Of a stretch of 64,000 nucleotides of DNA, positions 25,148-33,890 are shown in pieces. The stretch comes from Gramella sp. MAR_2010_147 (GTDB taxonomy: Bacteria; Bacteroidota; Bacteroidia; Flavobacteriales; Flavobacteriaceae). The first letter of the stretch is position 1, and each line of letters begins with the position of its first letter. The notes below the pieces were generated by a model that had not been told where the DNA came from, searched no databases, and was given only the letters and a program-made list of their open reading frames with translations. The stretch is from assembly GCF_900105135.1 (NCBI RefSeq), contig NZ_LT629741.1, positions 1,488,001 to 1,552,000 on the forward strand. Reading direction: 5' to 3'. The position numbers and the translations under genes are program-made.

Positions 25148-25885
25148 TTAGCCGTTTAGGTAGCTAGATTTTTGTAGATAATCTTCGTCACTTTTGTGAA
25201 TATAAACTACTGACTTTCCTTTGATCTTATGTATAAGCTCTTTCGCTATCTTATTTGGTACTGCAGGGCACCCATAACTTCTACCCAGCCTTCCATATCT
25301 ATTGATAAATTCCGGTTCAGCATAATCTGCACCATGAATAACCACATAGCGTTCACGAGCCCTGGAGTTGAATCCTTTCTCCATACCATCTATAAAAAGG
25401 GATAATCCATTCTTACCATAATAAGTTTCCCCGGTAACATAGAACCCAAGGGAGCTTTGATGAGAGCTAACCGTATTAGAAAAATTCTTTGCAAACTCAA
25501 CCCCTGTATTTTTACCATGTGCAACATAGGTATTAAAAACTACCTCTTTGGTATCCATGTTAAGAATCCACATTCTTTTCTTTTTTGAAGAAAGATTAAA
25601 GTCTATTACAGTTAGTAGAGGATTGGAAACATTTCCCGCTTCATCAAGCTTAGTATAGCCACTAATTGCTTTTTCGAATACAGGTAAATTAGGCATTGTC
25701 GCATTATTCACTGAAAAAGCTTCATATAGTGTTGCAACTTTTTCTTCGAAAGATTTTTTTATTTTAAGATCAACAGGTAGTTCCGTTGCTATTCTGGATT
25801 CATTGTTACTTTTAATTTTGGCAGTACTACTAAAAGCGAACGAGAAGATTAATACGCCAACAACGGTAAGAATTCTGTACTTCAT
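25148..25885 (-). CDS. Murein L,D-transpeptidase catalytic-domain protein (YkuD_2)
   Basis: 245 residues with a signal peptide (TVVGVLIFSFAFSSTAKI). The YkuD_2 catalytic region includes FYVTGETYYGKNGLSLFIDGMEKGFN, YVVIHGADYAEPEF and RLGRSYGCPAVP, with His and Cys in place. It is a different subfamily from the neighbouring YcbB-like enzyme, whose stop codon abuts its own (25147/25148), so the two transcripts must converge. Confidence 0.88.
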   Translation of the reverse strand: MKYRILTVVGVLIFSFAFSSTAKIKSNNESRIATELPVDLKIKKSFEEKVATLYEAFSVNNATMPNLPVFEKAISGYTKLDEAGNVSNPLLTVIDFNLSSKKKRMWILNMDTKEVVFNTYVAHGKNTGVEFAKNFSNTVSSHQSSLGFYVTGETYYGKNGLSLFIDGMEKGFNSRARERYVVIHGADYAEPEFINRYGRLGRSYGCPAVPNKIAKELIHKIKGKSVVYIHKSDEDYLQKSSYLNG

Positions 25886-26358
25886 ATAATATCCTTTTCT
25901 ATTTTTTTGTTAATGAAAACCAAAAGTCCTGCCAACATACGAATATTTTAAAAGAATTTGAAAAAATCACTTTTTTTAACATTCAGGACTTTTATCACAC
26001 TAATTTTAAACTGGTTAGAACTAAAATTGAATGTTTCAATAAAACGAGAATATTTTCTAATTATTACTTTAATAATTAATTTAAATGTTAAATTTTTAAG
26101 CTATCTCCGTCTGAATTATTGGAAAAATTAGTTAACATCTCTAAACCGGATAGTTAGATCATTATTTCTCTTAGAAAAGTTATAGGTTTTAGGATTAGAA
26201 AATGAAATTGAAATACTCACTTATAACCTAATAAAATGAAAATTGCCATATAAAGACAACTTCGTGTTTGCCCGCTAGTTTTAATAAAACATTATACCCA
26301 GTAGCCAAGGCATTACATTGAAATGTTTTTATCTTTAGCCCCCAAACTACGGAAAGAG
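25886..26358. other. Gene-free interval before gpmI
   Basis: 473 bp of very AT-rich DNA between divergent genes. I see no convincing ORF, RNA gene or repeat. TATCTTTAG at about 26332-26340, 19 bp before the gpmI start, is a near match to the -7 consensus, but no -33 element is at the right distance. Confidence 0.5.
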
Positions 26359-27879
26359 ATGAATAAGAAAGTTCTGTTAATGATATTGGATGGCTGGGGC
26401 ATTACTCAAAACGAGGAAGTTTCGGCAATTGCGAAGGCAAAAACACCTTTTATGGATTCTTTGCTCGATAAAAAATTCCCACATGCAAGTCTTAGAACTG
26501 ACGGAATGAACGTTGGCCTACCAGAAGGTCAGATGGGAAACAGTGAGGTTGGACACATGAACCTTGGTGCAGGCCGTATTGTCTATCAGGACCTGGTGAA
26601 AATAAATATGGCCGTAGAAAAAGATACTCTTATAGACGAGCCGGTTTTAGAAGAAGCTTTCTCCTATGCAGTTAAAAACAATAAACCCATTCATTTTATG
26701 GGTCTTTTAAGTGATGGTGGCGTTCACTCGCATATTAATCACCTAAAAGGATTATTATCTGCTGCAGAAAAGTTAGGTGTTAAAGAGAAATATGTTCACG
26801 CATTTACTGATGGTCGGGATGTTGACCCTCATTCCGGTAAAGGTTTTATTGAAGAACTTATGCCTCACCTTACACAAACAAATTCAAAGCTCGCCTCGGT
26901 TATCGGAAGATATTATGCGATGGATCGTGATAGAAGATGGGAACGTGTAAAACAGGCATACGATCTTATTGTAAAGGGTGCAGGTCAAAAATCTACAGAT
27001 GCAGTAAATGCCATCCAGGAAAGTTATGATAATAACGTAAGCGATGAATTTATCAAGCCAATTGTTATTACAGATACTAATGGTAATCCAGTTGCACAGC
27101 TTAGAGAAAAGGAGGTGGTTATCTATTTTAACTTTAGAACAGATAGAGGCAGACAATTAACACAAGCACTTTCCCAGGATGATTTCCCGGAATATGATAT
27201 GAAAAAACTGGCATTGTACTATGTCACAATGACCAAGTATGATGATAGATTTAAGAATGTTAATGTTATATATAAGAAATCTAACATTAAAGCTACACTA
27301 GGAGAAGTACTGGAATATGAGGGGAAAAAGCAGATAAGAATTGCTGAAACTGAAAAATACCCACATGTTACCTTTTTCTTTTCTGGTGGCAGGGAAGAGC
27401 CATTTGGGGGAGAAAAAAGGATTATGTGCAATTCTCCAAAAGTTGCAACGTATGATCTGCAACCCGAAATGAGTGCTTTTGAAATTAAAGATAAGATCGT
27501 TCACGAAATTGATAAAGAGTCTGCTGATTTTATTTGTTTGAATTTTGCCAATCCCGATATGGTTGGACACACAGGTGATTTTGATGCGGCGGTCAAAGCA
27601 TGTGAGACCGTTGATACATGTGCAAAGGAGGTAGCAGAACTGGCCTACGACCATAATTATTCGGTCATTCTAATTGCTGATCACGGCAATAGCGAAGTAA
27701 TGAAAAATCCTGATGGCAGTCCAAATACAGCCCATACCACGAATCCCGTTCCATTAATTTTGATGGATAAAGACGTAAAAGCAATAAAAGATGGTAAGTT
27801 AGGGAATATCGCTCCGACTATTTTAAAGCTTATGGGTATTACACAACCTGATCTTATGACCGAAGATCCATTAATTTAA
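26359..27879 (+). CDS. gpmI: 2,3-bisphosphoglycerate-independent phosphoglycerate mutase
   Basis: GpmI interconverts 3- and 2-phosphoglycerate using two Mn ions. In 506 residues it has LMILDGWG, the phosphorylated Ser in GQMGNSEVGHMNLGAGR, GLLSDGGVHSH, FTDGRDVDPHSG, and DHGNSEVMKNPDGSPNTAHTTNPVP. I start it at MNKKVLLMILDGWG because GGAAAGAG precedes it and the residues before it are not conserved; an in-frame ATG at 26323 would add 12 residues. Confidence 0.96.
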   Translation: MNKKVLLMILDGWGITQNEEVSAIAKAKTPFMDSLLDKKFPHASLRTDGMNVGLPEGQMGNSEVGHMNLGAGRIVYQDLVKINMAVEKDTLIDEPVLEEAFSYAVKNNKPIHFMGLLSDGGVHSHINHLKGLLSAAEKLGVKEKYVHAFTDGRDVDPHSGKGFIEELMPHLTQTNSKLASVIGRYYAMDRDRRWERVKQAYDLIVKGAGQKSTDAVNAIQESYDNNVSDEFIKPIVITDTNGNPVAQLREKEVVIYFNFRTDRGRQLTQALSQDDFPEYDMKKLALYYVTMTKYDDRFKNVNVIYKKSNIKATLGEVLEYEGKKQIRIAETEKYPHVTFFFSGGREEPFGGEKRIMCNSPKVATYDLQPEMSAFEIKDKIVHEIDKESADFICLNFANPDMVGHTGDFDAAVKACETVDTCAKEVAELAYDHNYSVILIADHGNSEVMKNPDGSPNTAHTTNPVPLILMDKDVKAIKDGKLGNIAPTILKLMGITQPDLMTEDPLI

Positions 27880-27884
27880 TTTTT

Positions 27885-28439
27885 ATGAATAAATTTTTAA
27901 TACTACTCGCAATTATCACATTAAGTTGTGGAAATACCGTGAGTAAATCTAATTCAGAAGTAGAAAAAGATGTTCCAGATTCTGAAAATACTCAAGAAGA
28001 CATGCTTTTAGGAGAGTTTACAAAAAATGATTTACAACAAAAACCATTCTCATCCTGGTTTGCTCCTCGCTATGAAAAATTTTCACCTAAGCCAGAAGCC
28101 ATGTCTACAATTGATGAAAATCTGGCCGATTATGAGATCAAGGTACTCATGGGAACCTGGTGTGGCGATAGTAAAAGAGAAATTCCAAAACTTATAAAGA
28201 TTCTTGATAACGCAGGGTATGATTATAAGAATATAGATATGGTTGCGGTTGATTACAATAAAACAACCCCATCCAAAATTGAGGAAGAGTTGAACGTACA
28301 TCATGTACCAACGATAATTTTCTATAAAGAAGGTAAAGAAGTGAATAGATTTGTTGAATATTCACAAGAGGAGAGCATCGAAGAAGATATTGCAAAGATC
28401 GTTAGCGGGAAAGAATACAAAGATTCTTACGCAGACTAA
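27885..28439 (+). CDS. Thioredoxin-like lipoprotein with WCGDS site
   Basis: 184 residues with a lipoprotein signal (LSCGN, Cys about 15) and a thioredoxin-fold region: VLMGTWCGDSKREIPKLIKIL followed by VHHVPTIIFYKEGKEVNRFVEY, which contains the cis-Pro. The active site is WCGDS, with the first Cys but Asp-Ser instead of a second Cys, so it cannot make a normal CXXC disulfide. It begins 5 bp after gpmI, suggesting co-transcription. Its partner is unknown. Confidence 0.8.
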   Translation: MNKFLILLAIITLSCGNTVSKSNSEVEKDVPDSENTQEDMLLGEFTKNDLQQKPFSSWFAPRYEKFSPKPEAMSTIDENLADYEIKVLMGTWCGDSKREIPKLIKILDNAGYDYKNIDMVAVDYNKTTPSKIEEELNVHHVPTIIFYKEGKEVNRFVEYSQEESIEEDIAKIVSGKEYKDSYAD

Positions 28440-28479
28440 CTTAGAGTCTTCAACAATATTCAAATCAAAAAATATTAAG

Positions 28480-28487
28480 TAATTTTG
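28480..28487 (+). promoter_or_regulatory. Possible -7 box before the HAD gene
   Basis: TAATTTTG fits TAnnTTTG and is 4 bp before the ATG, so the transcript would be nearly leaderless. No -33 box is clear; this could be chance. Confidence 0.25.
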
Positions 28488-28491
28488 CTTT

Positions 28492-28896
28492 ATGCCTAAT
28501 TCTCTTACCATAGCAGTTGATTTTGATGGTACTATCGTGGAGAACAGATTTCCTGAAATTGGAAAACCTTTGCTTTTTGCCTTCGAATCTCTGAAAAAAT
28601 TACAGGAGGAAGGTCATCGACTTATTCTTTGGACCTATCGCAATAATGAAAGACTTGAAGAAGCCGTTGAATTTTGCAAAAAGAACGGACTTAAATTTTA
28701 TGCGGTAAATAAGAGTTATCCGGAAGAAGAATTTGATGGCACAATAAGCAGAAAGATACTGGCAGATATTTTTATTGATGACCGTAACCTTGGCGGGATG
28801 AAAGGTTGGGGAGAAATTTTCCAAAAACTTAGTATCGAAAATCGCCCGCAGAAAGAAAACAAAAAGAAAAGATCCGGGTTATTCGGAAGATTTTAA
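28492..28896 (+). CDS. Small HAD-like phosphatase (BT0820 type)
   Basis: 134 residues. AVDFDGTIVENRFPEIG carries the HAD nucleophile and acid (DFDGT), LILWTYRNNERLEEAVEFCKKNG is motif II-like, and ADIFIDDRNLGGMKGW supplies the metal-binding acids. There is no cap domain. This is the compact HAD type first described structurally as BT0820 from Bacteroides. The C terminus is a short Lys-rich tail. It sits 8 bp upstream of map. Confidence 0.83.
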   Translation: MPNSLTIAVDFDGTIVENRFPEIGKPLLFAFESLKKLQEEGHRLILWTYRNNERLEEAVEFCKKNGLKFYAVNKSYPEEEFDGTISRKILADIFIDDRNLGGMKGWGEIFQKLSIENRPQKENKKKRSGLFGRF

Positions 28897-28904
28897 AAAA
28901 CTAT

Positions 28905-29720
28905 ATGATTATACCAAAATCCAGAGAAGAGATAGAATTAATGCGTGAGAGTGCACTTGTTGTGTCTAAAACCCTAGGCATGCTTGCTCCTGAAATTAAA
29001 CCTGGAGTAACTACCTTACAACTGGATAAAATGGCTGAAGAATTTATACGAGATCAAAATGCAATCCCAGGTTTCTTAGGCTTATACGACTTCCCAAACT
29101 CACTATGCATGAGTCCAAATGCTCAGGTAGTACATGGAATACCTAATAATAATCCACTTAAAGAAGGCGATATCATATCTATAGACTGTGGAGCTATTAA
29201 AAATGGTTTCTATGGGGATCATGCCTATACTTTTGAAGTTGGAGAAGTTGCTCCAGAAGTTAAAAAGCTTCTTGAAGTAACTAAAGAATCACTTTATGTA
29301 GGTATAAGAGAATTTAAAGCTGGAAATCGCGTTGGAGATGTAGGTTATGCTATTCAAAAATATACAGAAGATCATGGCTATGGAGTTGTTAGAGAACTCG
29401 TGGGTCATGGATTGGGGAAAACCATGCATGAAGATCCGGAAATGCCTAATTACGGTAAAAGAGGCAGAGGAAAGAAATTTGTTGAAGGGATGGTAGTTGC
29501 CATAGAACCAATGATAAATTTAGGAACTAAAAGAATAAAGCAATTACCAGATGGTTGGACTATCTTAACCGCTGATAATAAAGCCAGTGCTCATTTTGAG
29601 CATGATGTAGCCCTGGTTGACGGGAAACCGGAATTACTATCTACATTTAAATATATTTATGAATCTTTAAAAATTAAAACAACAGAAGAAGACGAATTTA
29701 GAGCAAAAGTTTATGATTAA
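28905..29720 (+). CDS. map: Type I methionine aminopeptidase
   Basis: Removes N-terminal Met from new proteins. The five metal ligands are visible: Asp in SIDCGAIKNG, Asp in GFYGDHAYTF, His in GHGLGKTMHEDP, Glu in VAIEPMINLG and Glu in HFEHDVAL. At 271 residues it is a few longer than the bacterial norm and has no zinc-finger extension. The last 8 bases overlap the start of the NUMOD4/HNH-like gene. Confidence 0.95.
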   Translation: MIIPKSREEIELMRESALVVSKTLGMLAPEIKPGVTTLQLDKMAEEFIRDQNAIPGFLGLYDFPNSLCMSPNAQVVHGIPNNNPLKEGDIISIDCGAIKNGFYGDHAYTFEVGEVAPEVKKLLEVTKESLYVGIREFKAGNRVGDVGYAIQKYTEDHGYGVVRELVGHGLGKTMHEDPEMPNYGKRGRGKKFVEGMVVAIEPMINLGTKRIKQLPDGWTILTADNKASAHFEHDVALVDGKPELLSTFKYIYESLKIKTTEEDEFRAKVYD

Positions 29721-30276
29721 AAGTTACAGACAGGAAATCTGGAAAACCCTACACAAAGATTCCTGGGAAGACCGCTTTATCTACAAAGTCTCAAATTTCG
29801 GAAGAATGATCAGTTATCTGAAAAATCCCGAAGGAGACTTAATGAAAGGCGGAAGAGTAGGTGGATATTTAAACTTCGCGGTAAAATTGAAGAATGGAAA
29901 ACATAAGACGTATTACATTCATCGTATTATTGCTGAACTGTTTTTAGAGAAAAAAGAAGGTGATCAATACGTTATTCACAAAAATTTCGTGAAAAACGAT
30001 AATCGCGTTTCTAATCTGGCATGGGCCACCAAAGACGAATGGGTCCAGCATCAATATAACAGTCCTAAGGTTAAAGAAAATAAGAAAAACAGGAAACTTA
30101 GAAAAGTAACCTCTTATTCAAAATTAACCTACGCACAGGCTGTTATCCTAAAGAAAAAACTTTTAGATCCTGACAGGAAAACCCGCATAAGAGTACTTGC
30201 AAAGCAATTTGGAGTATCAGAGATGCAGTTGTATCGTATCAAATCGGGTGAAAACTGGGGAGATATTGAAGTATAG
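29713..30276 (+). CDS. NUMOD4/HNH-like protein
   Basis: 187 residues. An N-terminal NUMOD4-type segment (EIWKTLHKDSWEDRFIYKVSNFGRMISYLKN) is followed by an HNH_3-like stretch (HKTYYIHRIIAELFLEKKEGDQYVIHKNFVKNDNRVSNLAWAT) and a C-terminal helix-turn-helix (RVLAKQFGVSEMQLYRIKSGENW). This is the layout of HNH homing endonucleases, but it is fused into a housekeeping operon, overlapping map by 8 bp. The NDNRVSNLAWAT segment is intact, but only one His of the usual HH pair remains (VIHKN). It may be a domesticated DNA-binding protein that has lost cleavage. Confidence 0.7.
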   Translation: MIKSYRQEIWKTLHKDSWEDRFIYKVSNFGRMISYLKNPEGDLMKGGRVGGYLNFAVKLKNGKHKTYYIHRIIAELFLEKKEGDQYVIHKNFVKNDNRVSNLAWATKDEWVQHQYNSPKVKENKKNRKLRKVTSYSKLTYAQAVILKKKLLDPDRKTRIRVLAKQFGVSEMQLYRIKSGENWGDIEV

Positions 30277-30279
30277 AGA

Positions 30280-31044
30280 ATGAGTAATCTTTTTAAACTG
30301 GCCTTAAATAAAGTTCCCAGGCCTTTTCTTATTAGAATTAGTTACCTGGTAAGGCCGTTTTTAAAGATCTATCTTAAAGGCTCTCTATATACCGATCCCA
30401 TTGATGGGAGTAGTTTCAAAAAGTTTTTGCCTTATGGTTACGAAAATCAGCGGGAAAATGTACTTTCCCCTTCTACCCTTTCATTAGAAAGGCACAGGCT
30501 TCTATGGCTTTATCTGAAAAATGAGACAGAATTTTTCAATAAGAATTTAAAGGTATTGCATTTTGCTCCTGAACAGGCTTTTTATAAACGTTTCAGGAAA
30601 TTATCAAATCTTGATTATACCACTACCGATCTCAATTCGCCTTTAGCAGATGTGAAAGCTGATATTTGTGATCTTCCTTTTGAAGATAAGAGTTTCGACT
30701 TTATTTTATGTAACCACGTGCTGGAACATATACCGGATGATACAAAGGCCATGAATGAACTTTATCGAATCCTGAAACCTGGTGGAACCGCTATTCTGCA
30801 AATTCCGCAGGAATTGGATAGAGCTGAAACTTTTCAGGATGATTCAATAACAGATCCTAAAGAACGTGCTAAGATCTTTGGACAGTATGATCATGTTCGG
30901 GTCTACGGAAGAGATTTCTTCGATAAATTAAGAGCGATTGGCTTTAAAGTGGAAGAAGCAAATTACACTTTAGAATTAAGCGAGACCGAAATTGACAAAT
31001 ATCGCCTGGCTAAAGGGGAAATAATTCCCGTTTGTTATAAATAA
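30280..31044 (+). CDS. Class I SAM-dependent methyltransferase
   Basis: 254 residues with a Methyltransf_11-type core: VLHFAPEQAFYKRFRKLSNLDYTTTDLNS in place of the usual glycine-rich loop, then ADICDLPFEDKSFDFILCNHVLEHIPDD and LKPGGTAILQIPQ. The nonstandard motif I (HFAPE instead of DxGxG) is a feature of this subfamily. It starts 3 bp after the NUMOD4 gene. The substrate cannot be read from the sequence. Confidence 0.8.
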   Translation: MSNLFKLALNKVPRPFLIRISYLVRPFLKIYLKGSLYTDPIDGSSFKKFLPYGYENQRENVLSPSTLSLERHRLLWLYLKNETEFFNKNLKVLHFAPEQAFYKRFRKLSNLDYTTTDLNSPLADVKADICDLPFEDKSFDFILCNHVLEHIPDDTKAMNELYRILKPGGTAILQIPQELDRAETFQDDSITDPKERAKIFGQYDHVRVYGRDFFDKLRAIGFKVEEANYTLELSETEIDKYRLAKGEIIPVCYK

Positions 31045-32058
31045 TTATTCAACCAGGTTCTTTTCAAAACCCGGAGACCGATAAACTTTCATTTTACCAT
31101 CTTCAGAAGAATATAAGATGTAGACTTCTACATTCTCAAGTTCTTCGAGTACCGCTTTACTTTTTTCCAGTCCCAGTGCCATAAAAGCCGTAGCGTAACC
31201 ATCTGCAAGCATACAATTCTCAGCGATCACAGAAGCACTTAATAAATTACTCCTCTCTGCTTTACCTGATAACGGATTGATCGTATGCACGAATTTCTGT
31301 CCGGTGAGGGAATCGGTTCTGTACTTCCTGTAATTTCCCGAAGTTGCCATAGCGGCATTAGAAAGTTTTACTTTCGCCTGTAATTTACGATTTCCTCCCA
31401 CTTGATTTGGATCATCGATACCAACGATCCATTCTGAATCACTGTCGAGATTCTTTCCCCTTGCTCTTAGTTCCCCTCCAAGTTCGATAAGGTAATTCTC
31501 AACATTTTTAGCTTCCAGATAATCTGCAATCACGTCTATTGTATACCCCTTGGCAATCGCATTAAAATCGAGGTAAATAAACGGGTTTTTCTTATTTACA
31601 GTTCTATCATTCTTTATTTCAATTTTATCAAAACCTACAAGACTTTTCAAAGAATCAAGTTTTACACTATCTATCTTTTTAAGCGGTTTTCCGGGACCAA
31701 AACCATAAGCATTGACTAGAACTCCCACCGTAGGATCAAAGAAACCGTCAGTTTGTTTGAATATCTTTTCTGAAGCATTAAACACCTCCACAAAATGATG
31801 ATCTACTTTCACCGTGGTATCTCCCCTATTAATTCTGGAAATATCAGACTTCGTAATATATGTGCTCATCGAAGAATTGATATCTTCAAGAATACTATCT
31901 AGAGATCTTTCAAATTTTAGATTTTCTTCTGAAAAATAACGTACCATATAGGTAGTTCCAAGTGCTTCCCCAGAGTAGTCATGACTATTAACAGCAGTAT
32001 CTGAATTACATGATATTAAAACCACAGAAGCAAAAAATAAAAAAATAGATCTTTTCAT
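31045..32058 (-). CDS. apbE: FAD:protein FMN transferase
   Basis: ApbE attaches FMN covalently to Thr residues, including those in NqrB and NqrC of the sodium pump encoded just upstream. The mature lipoprotein begins at ISCNSD. GTTYMVRYF, YLDFNAIAKGYTID, LIELGGELRARGKN, ATSGNYRKY, HTINPLSGKAERS and ADGYATAFMALGLEKS are the family's flavin- and Mg-binding blocks. I use MKRSIFLFF, 2 bp after the stop of the 118-residue gene, since the upstream Met at 32076 would overlap that gene. Confidence 0.93.
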   Translation of the reverse strand: MKRSIFLFFASVVLISCNSDTAVNSHDYSGEALGTTYMVRYFSEENLKFERSLDSILEDINSSMSTYITKSDISRINRGDTTVKVDHHFVEVFNASEKIFKQTDGFFDPTVGVLVNAYGFGPGKPLKKIDSVKLDSLKSLVGFDKIEIKNDRTVNKKNPFIYLDFNAIAKGYTIDVIADYLEAKNVENYLIELGGELRARGKNLDSDSEWIVGIDDPNQVGGNRKLQAKVKLSNAAMATSGNYRKYRTDSLTGQKFVHTINPLSGKAERSNLLSASVIAENCMLADGYATAFMALGLEKSKAVLEELENVEVYILYSSEDGKMKVYRSPGFEKNLVE

Positions 32059-32060
32059 AA

Positions 32061-32417
32061 CTAAAATTCCTTCCAACCAGAATAATTTACAATATAATCT
32101 TCATCACTGGTAATGGGTTTATCATAATCTGCTGAATTGGCCAGTCCTACTCCAGCGTAAAATGTACGTGCATTAAATTTTTCAGCATGTTCTTTAATAT
32201 CCTTCATAAAGGCAGGATCAAAAGCAGCTGGATCATCGGGATATAATATCGCCCTAACAATTACAAAATGCAGCTTGGTATCCTTCAAAGCGACAAACTG
32301 CGGGTTTCTTTTTAACTTGCTATTCACCCCCAGAAATTCATAACCGTTATCTTCAAGATCTTTCCCCACGATATTCATTGCGAGATTATGCAATTCCTGT
32401 TCATCTAATTTTGGCAT
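32061..32417 (-). CDS. Small conserved protein linked to nqr/apbE
   Basis: 118 residues, soluble, no signal. It has no domain I can name; the sequence is of mixed alpha/beta type with LHFVIVRAILYPDDPAAFDPAFMKDIKEHAEKFNARTFYAGVGLANS in the middle. Comparable small genes occur between nqrF and apbE in related bacteria and have sometimes been labelled as an NqrF subunit, which this clearly is not, as no FAD or iron-sulfur motif exists. It is coupled to apbE (2 bp). A role in flavinylation or assembly is possible. Confidence 0.65.
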   Translation of the reverse strand: MPKLDEQELHNLAMNIVGKDLEDNGYEFLGVNSKLKRNPQFVALKDTKLHFVIVRAILYPDDPAAFDPAFMKDIKEHAEKFNARTFYAGVGLANSADYDKPITSDEDYIVNYSGWKEF

Positions 32418-32457
32418 AAGCTAAATATAAAGATTTGCTGAATGAAAAAAGGTTTTC

Positions 32458-32482
32458 GTCAAGCTGAAGTTGTTTCAGCTTC
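32458..32482 (-). repeat. 25-nt palindromic repeat, copy B
   Basis: Read on the minus strand it is GAAGCTGA, AACA, ACTTCAGCTTGAC. It matches copies at 21950 and 32501 in the outer GA/TGAC and inner CTGA/TTCAG parts; the two stem bases are AG and CT. Confidence 0.6.
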
Positions 32483-32500
32483 TTAAGCTAATATTTATGA

Positions 32501-32525
32501 GATCCTGAAACCAGTTCAGGATGAC
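32501..32525 (+). repeat. 25-nt palindromic repeat, copy C
   Basis: It reads GATCCTGA, AACC, AGTTCAGGATGAC. The stem bases are TC and GA. It lies 18 bp from copy B in the opposite orientation. Confidence 0.65.
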
Positions 32526-32561
32526 TCATCATAAATACTGAAAAAAAATAATTAAATAAAA

Positions 32562-32581
32562 AATCCCGCCGAAGCGGGATT
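32562..32581 (-). terminator. nqr operon terminator
   Basis: An 8-bp stem AATCCCGC with GCGGGATT and a 4-nt loop, followed by a T run on the minus strand, 7 bp past the nqrF stop codon. Confidence 0.85.
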
Positions 32582-32588
32582 GTAATTA

Positions 32589-33875
32589 TTATCCTCCAAA
32601 GTCATCAAATCTGATATTCTCTGGTGGTATCCCGAAATCCTCACCCATTTTCTGAACTGCTTTGTTCATCAATGGAGGTCCACAGAAATATAATTCAATT
32701 TCTTCCGGTTCTTCGTGATGTGATAAATAGTTATCTATTACCACCTGGTGAATAAATCCTACAAATCCATCACCTTCATCATCAAGACTGGATTTTACTT
32801 TCCAGTTATCTTCTTCAGCTGGCTCAGAAAGGGCCAGGTAAAATTTAAAGTTCGGGAAGTCTCTTTCTAAAGCTCTAAAGTGTTCAGAATAGAATAATTC
32901 ACGCTTAGATCTACCACCGTACCAGTAAGTTACTTTTCTACCGGTTTTAAGTGTTCTGAATAAATGATATAAGTGTGATCTCATTGGTGCCATTCCAGCT
33001 CCACCACCTACGTATAGCATTTCAGCATCACTCTCATTAATGAAGAACTCACCATAAGGTCCTGAAATAACTACTTTATCTCCTTTTTTCAGGCTGAAGA
33101 TATAAGAAGACGCAACACCAGGATTAACATCCATCCACCCATCTTTTGCTCTATCAAAAGGCGGAGTTGCAATACGTACATTCAACATGATCTCACGACC
33201 TTCTGCAGGGTAAGAAGCCATAGAATAAGCTCTTTCCACTACTTCAGGGTTTTTCATAACCAGTGGCCATAATTTGAATTTATCCCACTCAGCCTTAAAT
33301 TTATCCGGAGTTTCATGCTCTTCAGGGTGAGCAGTAATATCCATATCTTCAAACTTCACTTCCGTTTTAGGAATTTCAATTTGAATATAACCACCGGCCT
33401 TGTAGTCCATCACTTCAGGAATTTCAACAACAAATTCCTTAATAAATGAGGCAACGTTATAATTTCTAACAACGGTAGCATCCCATTTCTTAATTCCGAA
33501 TACTTCTTCAGGAATGGTAATTTTCATATCCTGCTTTACCTTCACCTGGCAACCAAGTCTCCAGCCGTCTGCAATCTCTTTTCTGGTAAAATGCGGCTCT
33601 TCGGTAGGAAGAATTGCACCACCACCGTCCTGTACGATACACTTACACTGGATACAGGTTCCACCTCCACCACAGGCAGAAGGAAGAAATAATTTATTAT
33701 CTCCAAGAGTTGAAAGCAAAGTTCCACCAGAACCTACTTCGATATCTTTTTCATTATTAACATTGATAGTTACCGGACCGGATGGGGTCAGTTTTGCCTT
33801 GGCTCCCAAAAGGATGGATACCAATAACAATATCAGTACTAAAAAAACTACTACACTCGCTATTATAACTGTCAT
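32589..33875 (-). CDS. nqrF: Na+-NQR subunit F
   Basis: The NADH-oxidising subunit: one N-terminal membrane helix, a 2Fe-2S domain with [14 protein letters not shown] and a fourth Cys in RLGCQ, then FAD- and NADH-binding domains ([12 protein letters not shown] for [18 protein letters not shown] and [10 protein letters not shown] for NADH). 428 residues, normal length. It is the last gene of nqrABCDEF. Confidence 0.97.
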   Translation of the reverse strand: MTVIIASVVVFLVLILLLVSILLGAKAKLTPSGPVTINVNNEKDIEVGSGGTLLSTLGDNKLFLPSACGGGGTCIQCKCIVQDGGGAILPTEEPHFTRKEIADGWRLGCQVKVKQDMKITIPEEVFGIKKWDATVVRNYNVASFIKEFVVEIPEVMDYKAGGYIQIEIPKTEVKFEDMDITAHPEEHETPDKFKAEWDKFKLWPLVMKNPEVVERAYSMASYPAEGREIMLNVRIATPPFDRAKDGWMDVNPGVASSYIFSLKKGDKVVISGPYGEFFINESDAEMLYVGGGAGMAPMRSHLYHLFRTLKTGRKVTYWYGGRSKRELFYSEHFRALERDFPNFKFYLALSEPAEEDNWKVKSSLDDEGDGFVGFIHQVVIDNYLSHHEEPEEIELYFCGPPLMNKAVQKMGEDFGIPPENIRFDDFGG

Positions 33876-33890
33876 AATCTTTCTTTTCGA

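Noticed and set aside
26323..26358. Upstream ATG of gpmI as the true start
   Set aside because: The 12 extra residues are not family-like, and a GGAAAGAG ribosome site sits directly before the Met at 26359.
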